Of a stretch of 64,000 nucleotides of DNA, positions 12,833 to 27,413 are shown piece by piece. The DNA lies in assembly GCF_048544455.1 (NCBI RefSeq), contig NC_133538.1, forward strand, positions 6,540,658 to 6,604,657, read 5' to 3'. Under the pieces are notes generated by a model. The model made no database searches, was not told the origin of the DNA, and saw only the letters and a list, made by a program, of their open reading frames with translations. The DNA comes from Silene latifolia (taxonomy: Eukaryota > Streptophyta > Magnoliopsida > Caryophyllales > Caryophyllaceae). The position numbers and the translations under genes are program-made. Numbering within the stretch: position 1 is the first letter of the stretch; each line of letters starts with the position of its first letter.

Positions 12833-12870
12833 GGTTACGGGGACGTAACCATGTTTAAGGAGGGTAGGAT
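12833..12870 (+). promoter_or_regulatory. hairpin and polypurine module 1 in LTR-A
   Basis: The stem is GGTTACG/CGTAACC with loop GGGA (12833-12850). It is followed by TTTAAGGAGGGTAGG and, 20 nt after the hairpin, a TGTAAAAT that resembles an LTR start. It looks like a decayed copy of the true 3' module at 13107. Confidence 0.6.
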
Positions 12871-12975
12871 TGTAAAATCTTTATACCTTCATGTGTGATT
12901 TCTCTGTTTGGCTATATTGGTTATGCGTTGTGTGGGTTATGTTGGAGTGTTACATGATGTGTTTCTGTTATGGTT

Positions 12976-13012
12976 AAACTTCGGGACGAAGTTTATTTTA
13001 AGGAGGGTGGAA
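12976..13012 (+). promoter_or_regulatory. hairpin and polypurine module 2 in LTR-A
   Basis: A perfect 8-bp stem AAACTTCG/CGAAGTTT with loop GGA (12976-12994) is followed by AAGGAGGGTGG. Exactly 18 nt after the hairpin comes TGTAATAT, an LTR-start-like word. Confidence 0.65.
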
Positions 13013-13106
13013 TGTAATATTGCGTTTAATATTCAATTTGGTGGGTGCCTTACATACTTTTGTATATGCGTTTCATAATTCGTTGCGTTGGTTGGTAGGA
13101 GAGGGT

Positions 13107-13143
13107 AAACTTCGGGACGAAGTTTCTTTTAAGGAGGGTAGAC
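13107..13143 (+). promoter_or_regulatory. hairpin and true 3' polypurine tract of LTR-A
   Basis: The same 8-bp stem AAACTTCG/CGAAGTTT with loop GGA occupies 13107-13125. The polypurine tract AAGGAGGGTAGA follows, and the 3' LTR starts at 13144, 18 nt after the hairpin. The tract should prime plus-strand DNA synthesis. The hairpin's role is unknown. Confidence 0.8.
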
Positions 13144-15172
13144 TGTAATACCCCGTATTTTATATAATCGAGTAAACGGATATTATTATATATTAGTTAT
13201 TATACATTTTATATTGGTTGCATCGTAATATCGTAAGTCGGGTTTATATCATATATGTTGAGTCGGGTTACATCACATTTTGTCTTTTGGGTCAAGAATC
13301 ATATCACCCATTTACATTGTAATACTCCGTATTTTAGTTGGAGTACTCGGTCGAGTACTTGGTTGGTACTCGGTCGAGTGTGTGTTACTCGGCCGAGTGC
13401 ACTTGACCGAGTAAACCGGTTCAGCGGGTTGACGGTTTCTTTTATGTTTTGGCCAAGGTTTTTATTTTTAACAGTTGGGTCATTTCTAATTTCATTTTAT
13501 CATTCATAAAACCATTTATAAACCTAGAGAGAGGGAGAGGAAGAACAATTGTCGAGCCTTTCAATTGATTGAAGATTTCTCATCGATTTCAACCTAATTC
13601 GATTTCCCAGTTTGTAAGTCGATTTCATTCCATTGTTTATACTGTTTTAAAATCATCTTCTTCAAAAAGTTTGAAAAGAGAGTCCTGTTTATTTGATGTC
13701 TAGTTTATGCATATAAAATATCGTAGTCAAATTCCTTATGGTTTGTCCTAGGTAAATTATTTATGAACATGTCGCTGAAAAGTCCGCGAATCTGATTTGG
13801 TTGTGGAAAATGATTTGAAACCCTAATTTTTATGTCGATTCAGTTATGAGGCTTCTTCATACATCATATTTGTATAGTCTAGATGATAATAGGATTTGGA
13901 ATTTCTGAAAAATAATGTTTTAAACTCATTTTATGAATCAATACTTTTTATGCGACGGTTTCTGTCAGTTTTTGGAAATCAGTCTGAAAACCCTTGATAA
14001 GTTTAGAATTTGAGAAAAACACGTTAGATATAAATTGTAGCTAAGACTCATGGGGTTCCAATTCAATTGGCCTTGCATCAATTCGAATTTTCTGGAATTA
14101 GTTATTCATTTTATACCGAGTCTGCCATGAGCAGGAAAATCAGGAAAAGTCGTGTTTGTTCTTTAAATTGATATTCCTATTAAGTTATGATGAGTCTAGG
14201 TTATGTGCATGATTAATTGACTGAGTAGATGGTAATTATACATAATTATGTTATGTAGGTGATGGATAAGTGAAGGATCATAAGTGATTGCTTGTGTGTG
14301 CTTGGATTGCGAAAAGGTAGGGAAATACACTTGACTTATTATCGTTGATGTTGAATTGTGTTGACTTGTTTGTGTTTCGTATGACCAAACTGTGAACGTT
14401 GACTTGCTTCGTGGCTGTTGATTTACGTTATGATTCATATCTTTGGAAGGTGATTGACTGAATTGATCGTATTGAGTATGTTATCACAACATTTGGTAAC
14501 CGGCATGATTTTATGATTGATCAGTTCAAAGATATATATATATTGTGTTGCATTAATTTCTTTTGAGCATTCATATGCATTGGAGATGGAGGATGTTGTG
14601 GTGATGTGGTGTGGTGAAGATGATGTTGTGATAAGGCCCAGGCGGGTTCTGCGGGACTTGCCCTGGTGTCCTCACCGCGAGTGGGCGAGATCGGCTACGG
14701 TCAATATATAGTCTACCGGGGATCGGTATGGCTGGGTGTTCCGGGTTATGAGATATGAGTTGAGATGGAGATGGAGGTGACGGAGGAGCATGCATATCAT
14801 ATTTTGTTGTTTCATTGTATTCCCTACTCAACCTCGTGGTTGACCACTGTGTATTCGTGAACACCGTGACGATCCAAATATTGGGAGCGGGCTTGACAGT
14901 TTTATGAGATAGGCTGGGAGCTTGATGGGCGTGAGACACTGGATCAGAAGACTTATTAGCTAGATCATCATTTAGAAGACTTTCACTTTCATTTATGTTA
15001 GTTCCTTGTAATTTGATGTAAAAGAGGTTTTGTAATAATTAAGTTAAAGTAATTATATATTTTGCCTTGGAGTTTAATTTGTTATTCACTACCTCGGGAA
15101 ACCGAGATGGTAACAGTCCGGTTTATTAGGGAATGTCTTGCTAAAGGCTCCTTCATAAATCGGGGTGTTACA
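13144..15172 (+). repeat. 3' LTR of LTR-A
   Basis: The copy is 2029 bp and nearly identical to 6659-8680. It holds the palindrome cluster at about 13345-13412 and a TATA-like TTTATAAA at 13515-13522. Confidence 0.92.
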
Positions 15173-15761
15173 AAAGGTCCTCTTCGATCGCTATTCACCC
15201 TAAAATTCTTCTAGCGGGCTCTCGCAACTTCCTAGGGCATTCTAATGTTTACAACAGGTCTAATCCTTACCAGGCTTTCGATCTTAGGTCAGGATTTACC
15301 AAATCAAATAACAAATTGTGGCCTTTAATTAACTATTCGTATAGTTAATGTTGCAACTAACAATAAAGACTAATAAAATTGATTTACCTAATTGCCTAAT
15401 TAACAACCCTTAACTTTCCATGGATCCTCTAAATCCTAGCAAGAGATTTAACTACTCATGTTGAAATCGATAACAATAATTAAAATAGATGAGAAATAAA
15501 GGGGATTCAAAATTAAATTGATCAAAAGAGAAATAAACATAAACTATAACTAATGATGAACGCAAGAGAAATAATTGAAACTAAATAAGAAGAACGAAAG
15601 AGGAGATTAAATTGATTACCAAAATAAATCCGAGTACGAGCAAAGTAGATGAGAGAATTCAATCTAGATCTAAAAGTTTCAGAAAGTTTCTACGTGGTAT
15701 CGTTTCCAAGTGTTGCTTTCATAAAAAAAATAAAGTGTACCCTAATTAAAAGATTACAAGA

Positions 15762-15985
15762 GCTTTTATATTCAGGCCCAAAAAGTAAAACAAACTAAAC
15801 ACAAAACAAGTTTATCTGTGTACTAAGTCGATCGACATTGGGTCTCGGTCGATCGACAGTGTGTAGAAGGTCGATCGACAGTGGGGACTTGGTCGATTGA
15901 CAAGAGCAAAACTCTCCAACATTGTTCTTCCTGTGTCGAATTAAGGCTGTCTATCGACATATGGGCTGATGGTCGATCGACATAA
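15762..15985 (-). promoter_or_regulatory. palindrome cluster and TATA box in Athila-type LTR
   Basis: Four or more copies or near-copies of GGTCGATCGAC lie between 15985 and 15826, at irregular spacing. About 53 nt further on the minus strand is GAATATAAAAGC. This is a U3-like layout of putative enhancer sites followed by a core promoter. Confidence 0.55.
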
Positions 15986-16566
15986 AGGACTTGTCGATAC
16001 ACAAGCAGCAGTAACTCCGCTTCTTGCTCTCCTAAGCTCATCTAAACTTCCCTCTTGTTCCAATACAGGACGGATTTGGCTTCTAAAGGCACAAATGAGT
16101 CTCAAACCTGCAAGAGATATGGAACACACCCAAAGTAGCAAATGCGGAAGGAAATAGAATGAAATAATCATATAAGTAAATAGAAATGTGTACCAAACAT
16201 GTGAATAAACGCATACAAAAGGCACGCATCAACTGACTTTTCGAAAGTTACAGTACTACTCGTTTTATTCGAGGTTTTTTAAGAGTGTAACTTTGATATT
16301 TAAAGGCGGTTTTGTATACAAAAATTTGAATTTATATACTTTTATCATTTTACTAGTGTAACTTTGACACTTTACGAGTGTAACTTTAATATTTTAAGGT
16401 CATTTTGTAGATAAAAATTTGATTATGTAACTTTATTACATAAAAATTTTGATTATGTAACTTTGATGCTTTACGAGTGTAACTTCAGTATTTTAAGAGT
16501 GTAACTTTATGGATAAGGGGATTTGATCGCAATCCACGGGTTTGAAAATTGTTTGGATTCGCCACC

Positions 16567-19519
16567 AAATTTAAGGAAATTTAGGAACCATTTTGAAAAC
16601 GAGATTTGAGTTCGATGTTGAAAGTACGTGATGGGAAGTTCGTTAATAAAACACCCACCCCCGCTCGTTGCAATAACGGTCTCTACTAAGGACTACGATA
16701 GCTAATTAGATAAGACTACGATTCGTTGTAAGAGAATACAAAACACCATTTTGATCCTAACTTACACTTGACTTACGTTTTGACATGCCTATCTAGCCTT
16801 GAAAAATGTGCCAATGATGAGGCCACGGCTTACATAGGACTTCGTCCTTAGCTTCATCATCGTTTTGCGCACTCACTTCGATTTAATTGATTAAATACTT
16901 CGATTTAACCAACTAAAGCAAAGGTTTTGTAAAATCATTTTAACTTAAAATAGAGGACTTACTAGACCCATATTTAAAGTACAAATTACATTGCTTGAAT
17001 TAATTACAACAATTACAACGATTAAATTACAATAACAATTGAAATGAAACCGCAATAATTAACTAAAACAAACTAAACGAGCCAAAATTGGCACGAAGGT
17101 CGAGATAAAAACGGCCATACACACGGCCCAATGGGTGGTCAATGTTGACTATTCTAGTCATCGAGTACAAGAATCAGATGCTAAGCATGCGCAATTCAAC
17201 TAGCGAGAAACCGTCATAAGAAAAGATGAATTCATTTATATTCCTTAAAGAAATTCTTTTAAATTGTCCTATGTCAGGTTTTGTATGACCTATGAATGTC
17301 TAATTCATTTAACATGCATTCTACATATTAATTTGGTCAAATTTATGATTTAACAATGATAAACGATACAAATAACATACATGCATCATTAATCAAATAA
17401 AATAAGTCTAACATGTGAATTAATCTAATTATTTCATAATGAAAATTAAAACAAAATATGAGACATGTGAGAAAAAATTAAACTAACTAAAATTTCATTT
17501 TAGTTAATTTAAAACATGTTATCGTCGTGCAATTAACAAATTTTTTTATTTTATAAACTGAACATGCAATTGTTCTAACTATCATGTTATCGTCATAAAA
17601 TAAAAAACAAGCATATGATTAACATACTATTTATTCTAAGCAGCAATTAACCATCATTAAAATCATAATTACAAAATATATTAACTAACATGAGACGATA
17701 ATTAAAATGCGATAAAAAGCGATAAAAAAAGGCCTTAGGCCGTGACAAACATGAGCAAAAGAGGAAGGAAAGAGACGGGATTTTGTGCACCCTCAACTTA
17801 CATGTAAACTTGGACACCACTCGAGATCCCGTATGCAAGATTTTCTTAGAAGGGGCGTCTTAGAGGATTGTAAAACAAATTTTGAAACAATTTAAAGAAA
17901 ACAATTTCGAAAAACAAACAAACTTTCTCGCGTAAAAGGCACTTCGTGCAGTGATTTTCAAATGAAGATTGTGACTTCGTTTCTGACTCAAATCTGAATC
18001 CGAAAGATGTTCTGGAATCCTAAGACTCCAAAGATTCGAACTTTAGCAAACAACAGAAGCAAAAAGTAATTTGAAATGATTGAAAACGAGTGAGAATAGG
18101 TGCAGTTCACACGAGTTCAGAAAAACGGGATTTTGTTATACTTCGTACAACGATTTTCAAACAACGATTGTGACTTCGTTTCTTGCTCAAATATAAATCT
18201 GAAAGATTTTCTAAAATACTTAGACTCCAAATATTCAAACTCTAGCAAGAAACAGAAGTAAAAATGAATTAAAAACAACGAGAATTGGACGAGAACAGTG
18301 GCTGTCTAAAACGCGGGAAAACACAAACAATAGAGCAAATCGTTGCTCTAATGCTTGTCTAATCCTTTGTATGAACCTTGTACTTTATTTCTGGGAATAA
18401 TAGGAGTTTAGGGCAGCTTTCTTACGTGATATTGATGGTAGTTTGCTAAAGTTTTGAGCCGTGTTGAATGTATGGTTTTTTGTCTCTTTTTTCGTCCTGT
18501 TTTAAGGTGTGTGGGTGTTGGTTTATATAGGAACAGGGTAGGGGTGCTAGGGTTAGGTCATTTAGGCTGCTTAGGGTTGGCTTGTGGAAGGGGAAAGAGA
18601 GTTAGACGAGAATAAGGAAGGTGGTGGTGCATATGTTGGTTATGGAAGGTGATAAGGAAGGGATATTGTTTCGGTTATAGGAAGATCTTATGAGTTGTTT
18701 AGATAGGTGGAAATATCTCCCTTTGCTTGGGGAACAAGTAGTAGAAATGAGAGAAGGGAGTATGGGTTGGATAGGGTTCGAAAATGGACTCGGGGAGCCT
18801 GTTTTGCGCGGCAAAACAGGGTATGGGTGTGGGGTTTTTGGGTGGGTTTTGGTGCGGGTTTGGTCAAGGGTTTGGGCTAGGTTGAGTGTTGGGTTGGTGG
18901 GTAAAGTGTGAGTGTGGTGTTGGGCTAGTTGGGTTGGTGTTTGGGTCGTGTTTGGTGTTGGGAGTGGGCTCGGGAAAATAGGGGAGGGGGAGTTGGGTTG
19001 CGGGTTTGGGGTGGAAAAAGGAGGAGAAAAGGGGGTTGGCATGGGGGTTCGAACCCACGACCTTGGGGGGAACGGGTTATGTCAAAGTAAGCCTCAAAAC
19101 TCGTGTCGAAATCCGTCCAAAAATCGAGCTTAAAATCGTCTTAAAAACGAGCTTAAAACCGTTTAAAAAACTCGTTTAAAACCCGCTTTAAATTAACTTT
19201 TCAAATTAAAATAAAACGATAAAATTAAACCATCACATATTATTTAAAATAAAACTTTGAACGATAATTTATTTAAATAAATTATAAAAGCTTAAATTTT
19301 AAATAAACTCGAAAATAAAGAAAACCGATGAAATAAATTTCATTTATTTCAAAATAATTTAAATTTCATTTAAATTATAAAACCGTCAAATAACGCTTGT
19401 CCCGCATCACAAAACGAAATCCGCTAAAGAGCGATGTAAGTAAACATGTGTCCTATCATCATCGAGTGTTTTGTCGGGTTTTCTGTAAATTTCAATATCG
19501 ACGGATACGGGTATCTACA
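16567..19519 (-). repeat. Tat/Ogre-like LTR in unit 1
   Basis: On the minus strand the block starts TGTAGATACCCGTATCC at 19519. Near its other end lies TTGGTGGCGAATCC (16570-16557), a degenerate tRNA-Arg-type primer site as in Tat/Ogre elements. A minus-strand TATA box (CTATATAAACC, near 18520-18530) supports an LTR promoter. The exact 3' end of the LTR is uncertain. The equivalent block in unit 2 allows the reading LTR-interior-LTR, with a 1.1-kb interior of minirepeats. Confidence 0.5.
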
Positions 19520-19680
19520 AACTTTAAGGTCATTTTCTATATAAAAATTTGATTTTTTGTAACTTTAGTATTTTAAGGTTGAATTTATGTTATTTTAACA
19601 CAATTTTATGAGTGTAACTTTGGTCCGATATTAGTGTAACTTTGGTCCTACATGAGTGTAACTTTGGTCCTTCATGAGTA

Positions 19681-19917
19681 CTTCCTCCGTTCTAAAATAA
19701 TTGACGTTTTTAATTTATGAGGTGAACCTTTGAATTCAATTTTTACAAAAATATATTGGTCGAAAAATTATAAAAATTACACCATAAAATTCCTTACTAA
19801 TAGAGCTTTAATATGAGTATACATTTCAACATATTTAGTCATATATTTTGAGAGATATTGAATAGAGAAGTGAATGTCTCAAAAAGTGAGAATGACAATT
19901 AAAAAAAACAGAGGGAG
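19681..19917. mobile_element. Stowaway-type MITE, copy 1
   Basis: The terminal inverted repeats start CTTCCTCCGTTCTAAAATAA and, from the other end, CTCCCTCTGTTTTTTTTAAT. TA target duplications lie on both sides. It is AT-rich with no frame, typical of Tc1/mariner-related Stowaway elements. Confidence 0.85.
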
Positions 19918-20649
19918 TATAACTTTAGTCCGACCATCCTCCGCCCTCCATCACCAACCCACACCCACAAAAAAAAATTAAATCTGGAAAAGAAAAAAAA
20001 CAAGATCTGAAAAAATAAAACATCGAAGTTACACTTTTTAAAACATCAAAGTGACGCTTTTGAAACATCAAGGATACACCTTCCAAACATCAAAGTTACA
20101 CTTTCATAATCCTTAAGGTTACACTTTTAACACTTTAAAGATACACCTTTCATACTCCTCAAAGTTACAATTTTTAAAACACACAAACCTCTTTAGACAA
20201 AATTCAACCGAATTTTTCAGCTACTTTTAAAACATCAGAGTTACACTTTTTAAACATCAAAGTGACACTTTTTAAAACATCAAAGTAACACTTCATAATG
20301 CTCAAAGTTACACTTTTCATGCCCTGAAGGTTACAGTACTACTCGTTTTATTCGAGGTTTTTTAAGAGTGTAACTTTGATATTTAAAGGCGGTTTTGTAT
20401 ACAAAAATTTGAATTTATATAATTTTATCATTTTACTAGTGTAACTTTCACGCTTTACGAGTGTAACTTTAATATTTTAGGGTCATTTTGTAGATAAAAA
20501 TTTGATTATGTAACTTTATTACATAAAAATTTTGATTATGTAACTTTGATGCTTTACGAGTGTAACTTCAGTATTTTAAGAGTGTAACTTTATGGATAAG
20601 GGGATTTGATCACAATCCACGGGTTTGAAAATTGTTTGGATTCGCCACC

Positions 20650-23603
20650 AAATTTAAGGAAATTTAGGAACCATTTTGAAAACGAGATTTGAGTTCGATG
20701 TTGAAAGTACGTGATGGGAAATTCGTTAATAAAACACCCACCCCCGCTTGTTGCAATAACGGTCTCTACTAAGGACTACGATAGCTAATTAGATAAGACT
20801 ACGATTCGTTGTAGGAGAATACAAAACACCATTTTGATCCTAACTTACACTTGACTTACGTTTTGACATGCCTATCTAGCCTTGAAAAATGTGCCAATGA
20901 TGAGGCCACGGCTTACATAGGACTTCGTCCTTAGCTTCATCATCGTTTTGCGCACTCACTTCGATTTAATTGATTAAATACTTCGATTTAACCAACTAAA
21001 GCAAAGGTTTTGTAAAATCATTTTAACTTAAAATAGAGGACTTACTAGACCCATATTTAAAGTACAAATTACATTGCTTGAATTAATTACAACAATTACA
21101 ACGATTAAATTACAATAACAATTGAAATGAAACCGCAATAATTAACTAAAACAAACTAAACGAGCCAAAATTGGCACGAAGGTCGAGACAAAAACGGCCA
21201 TACACACGGCCCAATGGGTGGTCAATGTTGACTATTCTAGTCATCGAGTACAATGAATCAGATGCTAAGCATGCGCAATTCAACTAGCGAGAAACCGTCA
21301 TAAGAAAAGATGAATTCATTTATATTCCTTAAAGAAATTCTTTTAAATTGTCCTATGTCAGGTTTTGTATGACCTATGAATGTCTAATTCATTTAACATG
21401 CATTCTACATATTAATTTGGTCAAATTTATGATTTAACAATGATAAACGATATAAATAACATACATGCATCATTAATCAAATAAAATAAGTCTAACATGT
21501 GAATTAATCTAATTATTTCATAATGAAAATTAAAACAAAATATGAGACATGTGAGAAAAAATTAAACTAACTAAAATTTCATTTTAGTTAATTTAAAACA
21601 TGTTATCGTCGTGCAATTAACAATTCTTTTTATTTTATAAACTGAACATGCAATTGTTCTAACTATCATGTTATCGTCATAAAATAAAAAACAAGCATAT
21701 GATTAACATACTATTTATTCTAAGCAGCAATTAACCATCATTAAATTCATAATTACAAAATATATTAACTAACATGAGACGATAATTAAAATGCGATAAA
21801 AAGCGATAAAAAAAGGCCTTAGGCCGTGACAAATATGAGCAAAAGAGGAAGGAAAGAGACGGGATTTTGTGCACCCTCAACTTACATGTAAACTTGGACA
21901 CCACTCGAGATCCCGTATGCAAGCTTTTCTTAGGAGGGGCGTCTTAGAGGATTGTAAAACAAATTTTGAAACAATTTAAAGAAAACAATTTCGAAAAACA
22001 AACAAACTTTCTCGCGTAAAAGGCACTTCGTGCAGTGATTTTCAAATGAAGATTGTGACTTCGTTTCTGACTCAAATCTGAATCCGAAAGATGTTCTGGA
22101 ATCCTAAGACTCCAAAGATTCGAACTTTAGCAAACAACAGAAGCAAAAAGTAATTTGAAATGATTGAAAACGAGTGAGAATAGGTGCAGTTCACACGAGT
22201 TCAGAAAAACGGGATTTTGTTATACTTCGTACAACGATTTTCAAACAACGATTGTGACTTCGTTTCTTGCTCAAATATAAATCTGAAAGATTTTCTAAAA
22301 TACTTAGACTCCAAAGATTCAAACTCTAGCAAGAAACAGAAGTAAAAATGAATTAAAAACAACGAGAATTGGACGAGAACAGTGGCTGTCTAAAACGCGG
22401 GAAAACACAAACAATAGAGCAAATCGATGCTCTAATGCTTGTCTAATCCTTTGTATGAACCTTGTACTTTGTTTCTGGGAATAATAGGAGTTTAGGGCAG
22501 CTTTCTTACGTGATATTGATGGTAGTTTGCTAGAGTTTTGAGCCGTGTTGAATGTATGGTTTTTTGTCTCTTTTTTCGTCCTGTTTTAAGGTGTGTGGGT
22601 GTTGGTTTATATAGGAACAGGGTAGGGGTGCTAGGGTTAGGTCATTTAGGCTGCTTAGGGTTGGCTTGTGGAAGGGGAAAGAGAGTTAGACGAGAATAAG
22701 GAAGGTGGTGGTGCATATGTTGGTTATGGAAGGTGATAAGGAATGGATATTGTTTCGGTTATGGGAAGATCTTATGAGTTGTTTAGATAGGTGGAAATAT
22801 CTCCCTTTGCTTCGGGAACAAGTAGTAGAAATGAGAGAAGGGAGTATGGGTTGGATAGGGTTCGAAAATGGACTCGGGGAGCCTGTTTTGCGCGGCAAAA
22901 CAGGGTATGGGTGTGGGGTTTTTGGGTGGGTTTTGGTTCGGGTTTGGTCAAGGGTTTGGGCTAGGTTGAGTGTTGGGTTGGTGGGTAAAGTGTGAGTGTG
23001 GTGTTGGGCTAGTTGGGTTGGTGTTTGGGTCGTGTTTGGTGTTGGGTGTGGGCTCGGGAAAACAGGGGAGGGGGAGTTGGGTTGCGGGTTTGGGGTGGAA
23101 AAAGGAGGAGAAAAGGGGGTTGGCATGGGGGTTCGAACCCATGACCTTGGGGGGAACGGGTTATGTCAAAGTAAGCCTTAAAACTCGTGTCGAAATCCGT
23201 CCAAAAATAGAGCTTAAAATCGTCTTAAAAACGAGCTTAAAACCGTTTAAAAAACTCGTTTAAAACCCGCTTTAAATTAACTTTTCAAATTAAAATAAAA
23301 CGATAAAATTAAACCATCACATATTATTTAAAATAAAACTTTGAACGATAATTTATTTAAATAAATTATAAAAGCTTAAATTTTAAATAAACTCGAAAAT
23401 AAAGAAAACCGATGAAATAAATTTCATTTATTTCAAAATAATTTAAATTTCATTTAAATTATAAAACCGTCAAATAACGCTTGTCCCGCATCACAAAACG
23501 AAATCCGCTAAAGAGCGATGTAAGTAAACATGTGTCCTATCATCATCGAGTGTTTTGTCGGGTTTTCTGTAAATTTCAATATCGACGGATACGGGTATCT
23601 ACA
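20650..23603 (-). repeat. Tat/Ogre-like LTR in unit 2
   Basis: This is the second copy of the block at 16567-19519, with the same TGTAGATACCC start (23603) and degenerate primer site. If the pair are LTRs, the sequence between them (19520-20649) is a coding-free interior. Confidence 0.5.
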
Positions 23604-23764
23604 AACTTTAAGGTCATTTTCTATATAAAAATTTGATTTTTTGTAACTTTAGTATTTTAAGGTTGAATTTATGTTATTTTAACACAATTTTATGAGTGTA
23701 ACTTTGGTCCGATATTAGTGTAACTTTGGTCCTACATGAGTGTAACTTTGGTCCTTCATGAGTA

Positions 23765-24001
23765 CTTCCTCCGTTCTAAAATAATTGACGTTTTTAATTT
23801 ATGAGGTGAACCTTTGAATTCAATTTTTACAAAACTATATTGGTCGAAAAATTATAAAAATTACACCATAAAATTCCTTACTAATAGAGCTTTAATATGA
23901 GTATACATTTCAACATATTTAGTCATATATTTTGAGAGATATTGAATAGAGAAGTGAGTGTCTCGAAAAGTGAGAATGACAATTAAAAAAAACAGAGGGA
24001 G
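23765..24001. mobile_element. Stowaway-type MITE, copy 2
   Basis: Same insertion as at 19681, copied with the tandem unit rather than transposed independently. Confidence 0.85.
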
Positions 24002-24412
24002 TATAACTTTAGTCCGACCATCCTCCGCCCTCCATCACCAACCCACACCCACAAAAAAAATTAAATCTGGAAAAGAAAAAAAACAAGATCTGAAAAAATA
24101 AAACATCGAAGTTACACTTTTTAAAACATCAAAGTGACGCTTTTGAAACATCAAGGATACACCTTCCAAACATCAAAGTTACACTTTCATAATCCTTAAG
24201 GTTACACTTTTAACACTTTAAAGATACACCTTTCATACTTCTCAAAGTTACAATTTTTAAAACACACAAACCTCTTTAGACAAAATTCAACCGAATTTTT
24301 CAGCTACTTTTAAAACATCAGAGTTACACTTTTTAAACATCAAAGTGACACTTTCTAAAACATCAAAGTAACACTTCATAATGCTCAAAGTTACACTTTT
24401 CATGCCCTGAAG

Positions 24413-25200
24413 GTTACAAAAAAATTAACAAGAAAAATTGACAAAAAACTTTTACAAAAAAACAAAATATATCAAACCAACGGTTCAAACAAGATCCAAC
24501 AAAATAATTCACAAGAAACAAACACACAACCTCTATTTTTAAACATAAACAAGTAATTTAGACAAAATTCAACCGAATTTTCAAGTTATTTTTTAAAACA
24601 TCAGAGTTACACTTTTTAAACATCAAAGTGACACTTTTTAAAAAAATCAAAGTTACACTTCATAATGCTGAAAGTTACACTTTTATAACCTCAAAGTTAT
24701 AGTTTTCATGCCCTCAAGGTTACAAAAAAATTCACAACAAAAATTGAAATTTTTTTTTTCCCAAAAGACAAAATATATCATACCAACGGTTCAAACAAGA
24801 TCCACCAAAATAATTCACAAGAAACAAACACACAACCTCTTTTTTTCAACATAAACAAGTAATTTAGACAAAATTCAACCGAATTTTCGAGTTATATTTT
24901 AAATATCAGAGTTACACTTTTTAAACATCAAAGTGACACTTTTTAAAACATCAAAGTTACACTTCATAATGCTCAAGGTTACACTTTTATAACCCCAAAG
25001 ATACACTTTTTATACCTTGAAAGTTACAAAAAAATTCACAAGAAAAATTCACAAAACTTTTACAAAAAAAACAAAATATATCAAACCAACGATTCAAACA
25101 AGAACCAAAAAAATAATTCACAAGAAACAAGCATATAAACCTTTATTTTTCAACATAAACAAGTAATTCAAACAAAATTCAACCGAATTTTCAAGCACAA
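24413..25200. repeat. tandem array with period near 304 bp
   Basis: Copies start at about 24414, 24720 and 25023 with TTACAAAAAAATTMACA. Each holds AAAGTTACACTTT minirepeats and the phrase AACAAAATATATCA. Partial older copies occur at the ends of the two 4.08-kb units. Confidence 0.75.

Positions 25201-27413
<2,213 letters not shown>

Larger units (their letters stand above)
6659..15172 (+). mobile_element. complete non-autonomous LTR retrotransposon (LTR-A)
   Basis: The element is 8514 bp with two LTRs of about 2.02 kb, TG...CA ends and a perfect 5-bp target duplication AAAGG (6654-6658 and 15173-15177). The primer site is for initiator tRNA-Met and the 3' end has a polypurine tract. The 4.46-kb interior has no gag or pol frame, so it must be moved by proteins from another element (a LARD-like organisation). 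The LTR ends (TGTAATACCCC ... GGTGTTACA), primer type and polypurine region suggest derivation from a Tekay/Del-type chromovirus. The two LTRs differ at scattered positions, so the insertion is not brand new. Confidence 0.92.
6343..16231 (-). repeat. Athila-type 5' LTR split by a nested element
   Basis: Read on the minus strand, the LTR starts TGATGCGTGCC at 16231 and ends ACAACTCATCA at 6343, next to the tRNA-Asp primer site. The real LTR is 6343-6658 plus 15178-16231, about 1.37 kb; the rest is a younger LTR element inserted with an AAAGG duplication. In the minus direction a cluster of GTCGATCGAC palindromes (15985-15826) precedes a TATA box (GAATATAAAAGC, 15773-15762), so the promoter is recognisable. 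The partner LTR was not found. Confidence 0.7.
16247..20329. repeat. 4.08-kb tandem unit, copy 1
   Basis: This unit is repeated almost base for base at 20330-24412. Both copies start at GTTACAGTACTACTCG, and GTTACA is also a word of the minirepeats at the breakpoints, so unequal exchange at short homology is likely. In order it holds GTAACTTT-type minirepeats, a Tat-like LTR on the minus strand, more minirepeats, a Stowaway MITE and AAAGTTACAC-type minirepeats. The short Pro- and Gly-rich frames near 18600-19130 are not convincing genes. Confidence 0.85.
20330..24412. repeat. 4.08-kb tandem unit, copy 2
   Basis: This is a near-identical second copy of 16247-20329 with a small number of substitutions and 1-nt indels. 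The high similarity points to a recent duplication. After it the sequence continues as GTTACAAAAAAATTAAC instead of a third copy. Confidence 0.85.

Noticed and set aside
18602..19133. Pro/Thr-rich minus frame and Gly/Val-rich plus frames, repeated at 22686-23263
   Set aside because: They lie in GT-rich LTR-like sequence on both strands, without any domain. The duplication follows the 4.08-kb unit and is not evidence of coding selection.
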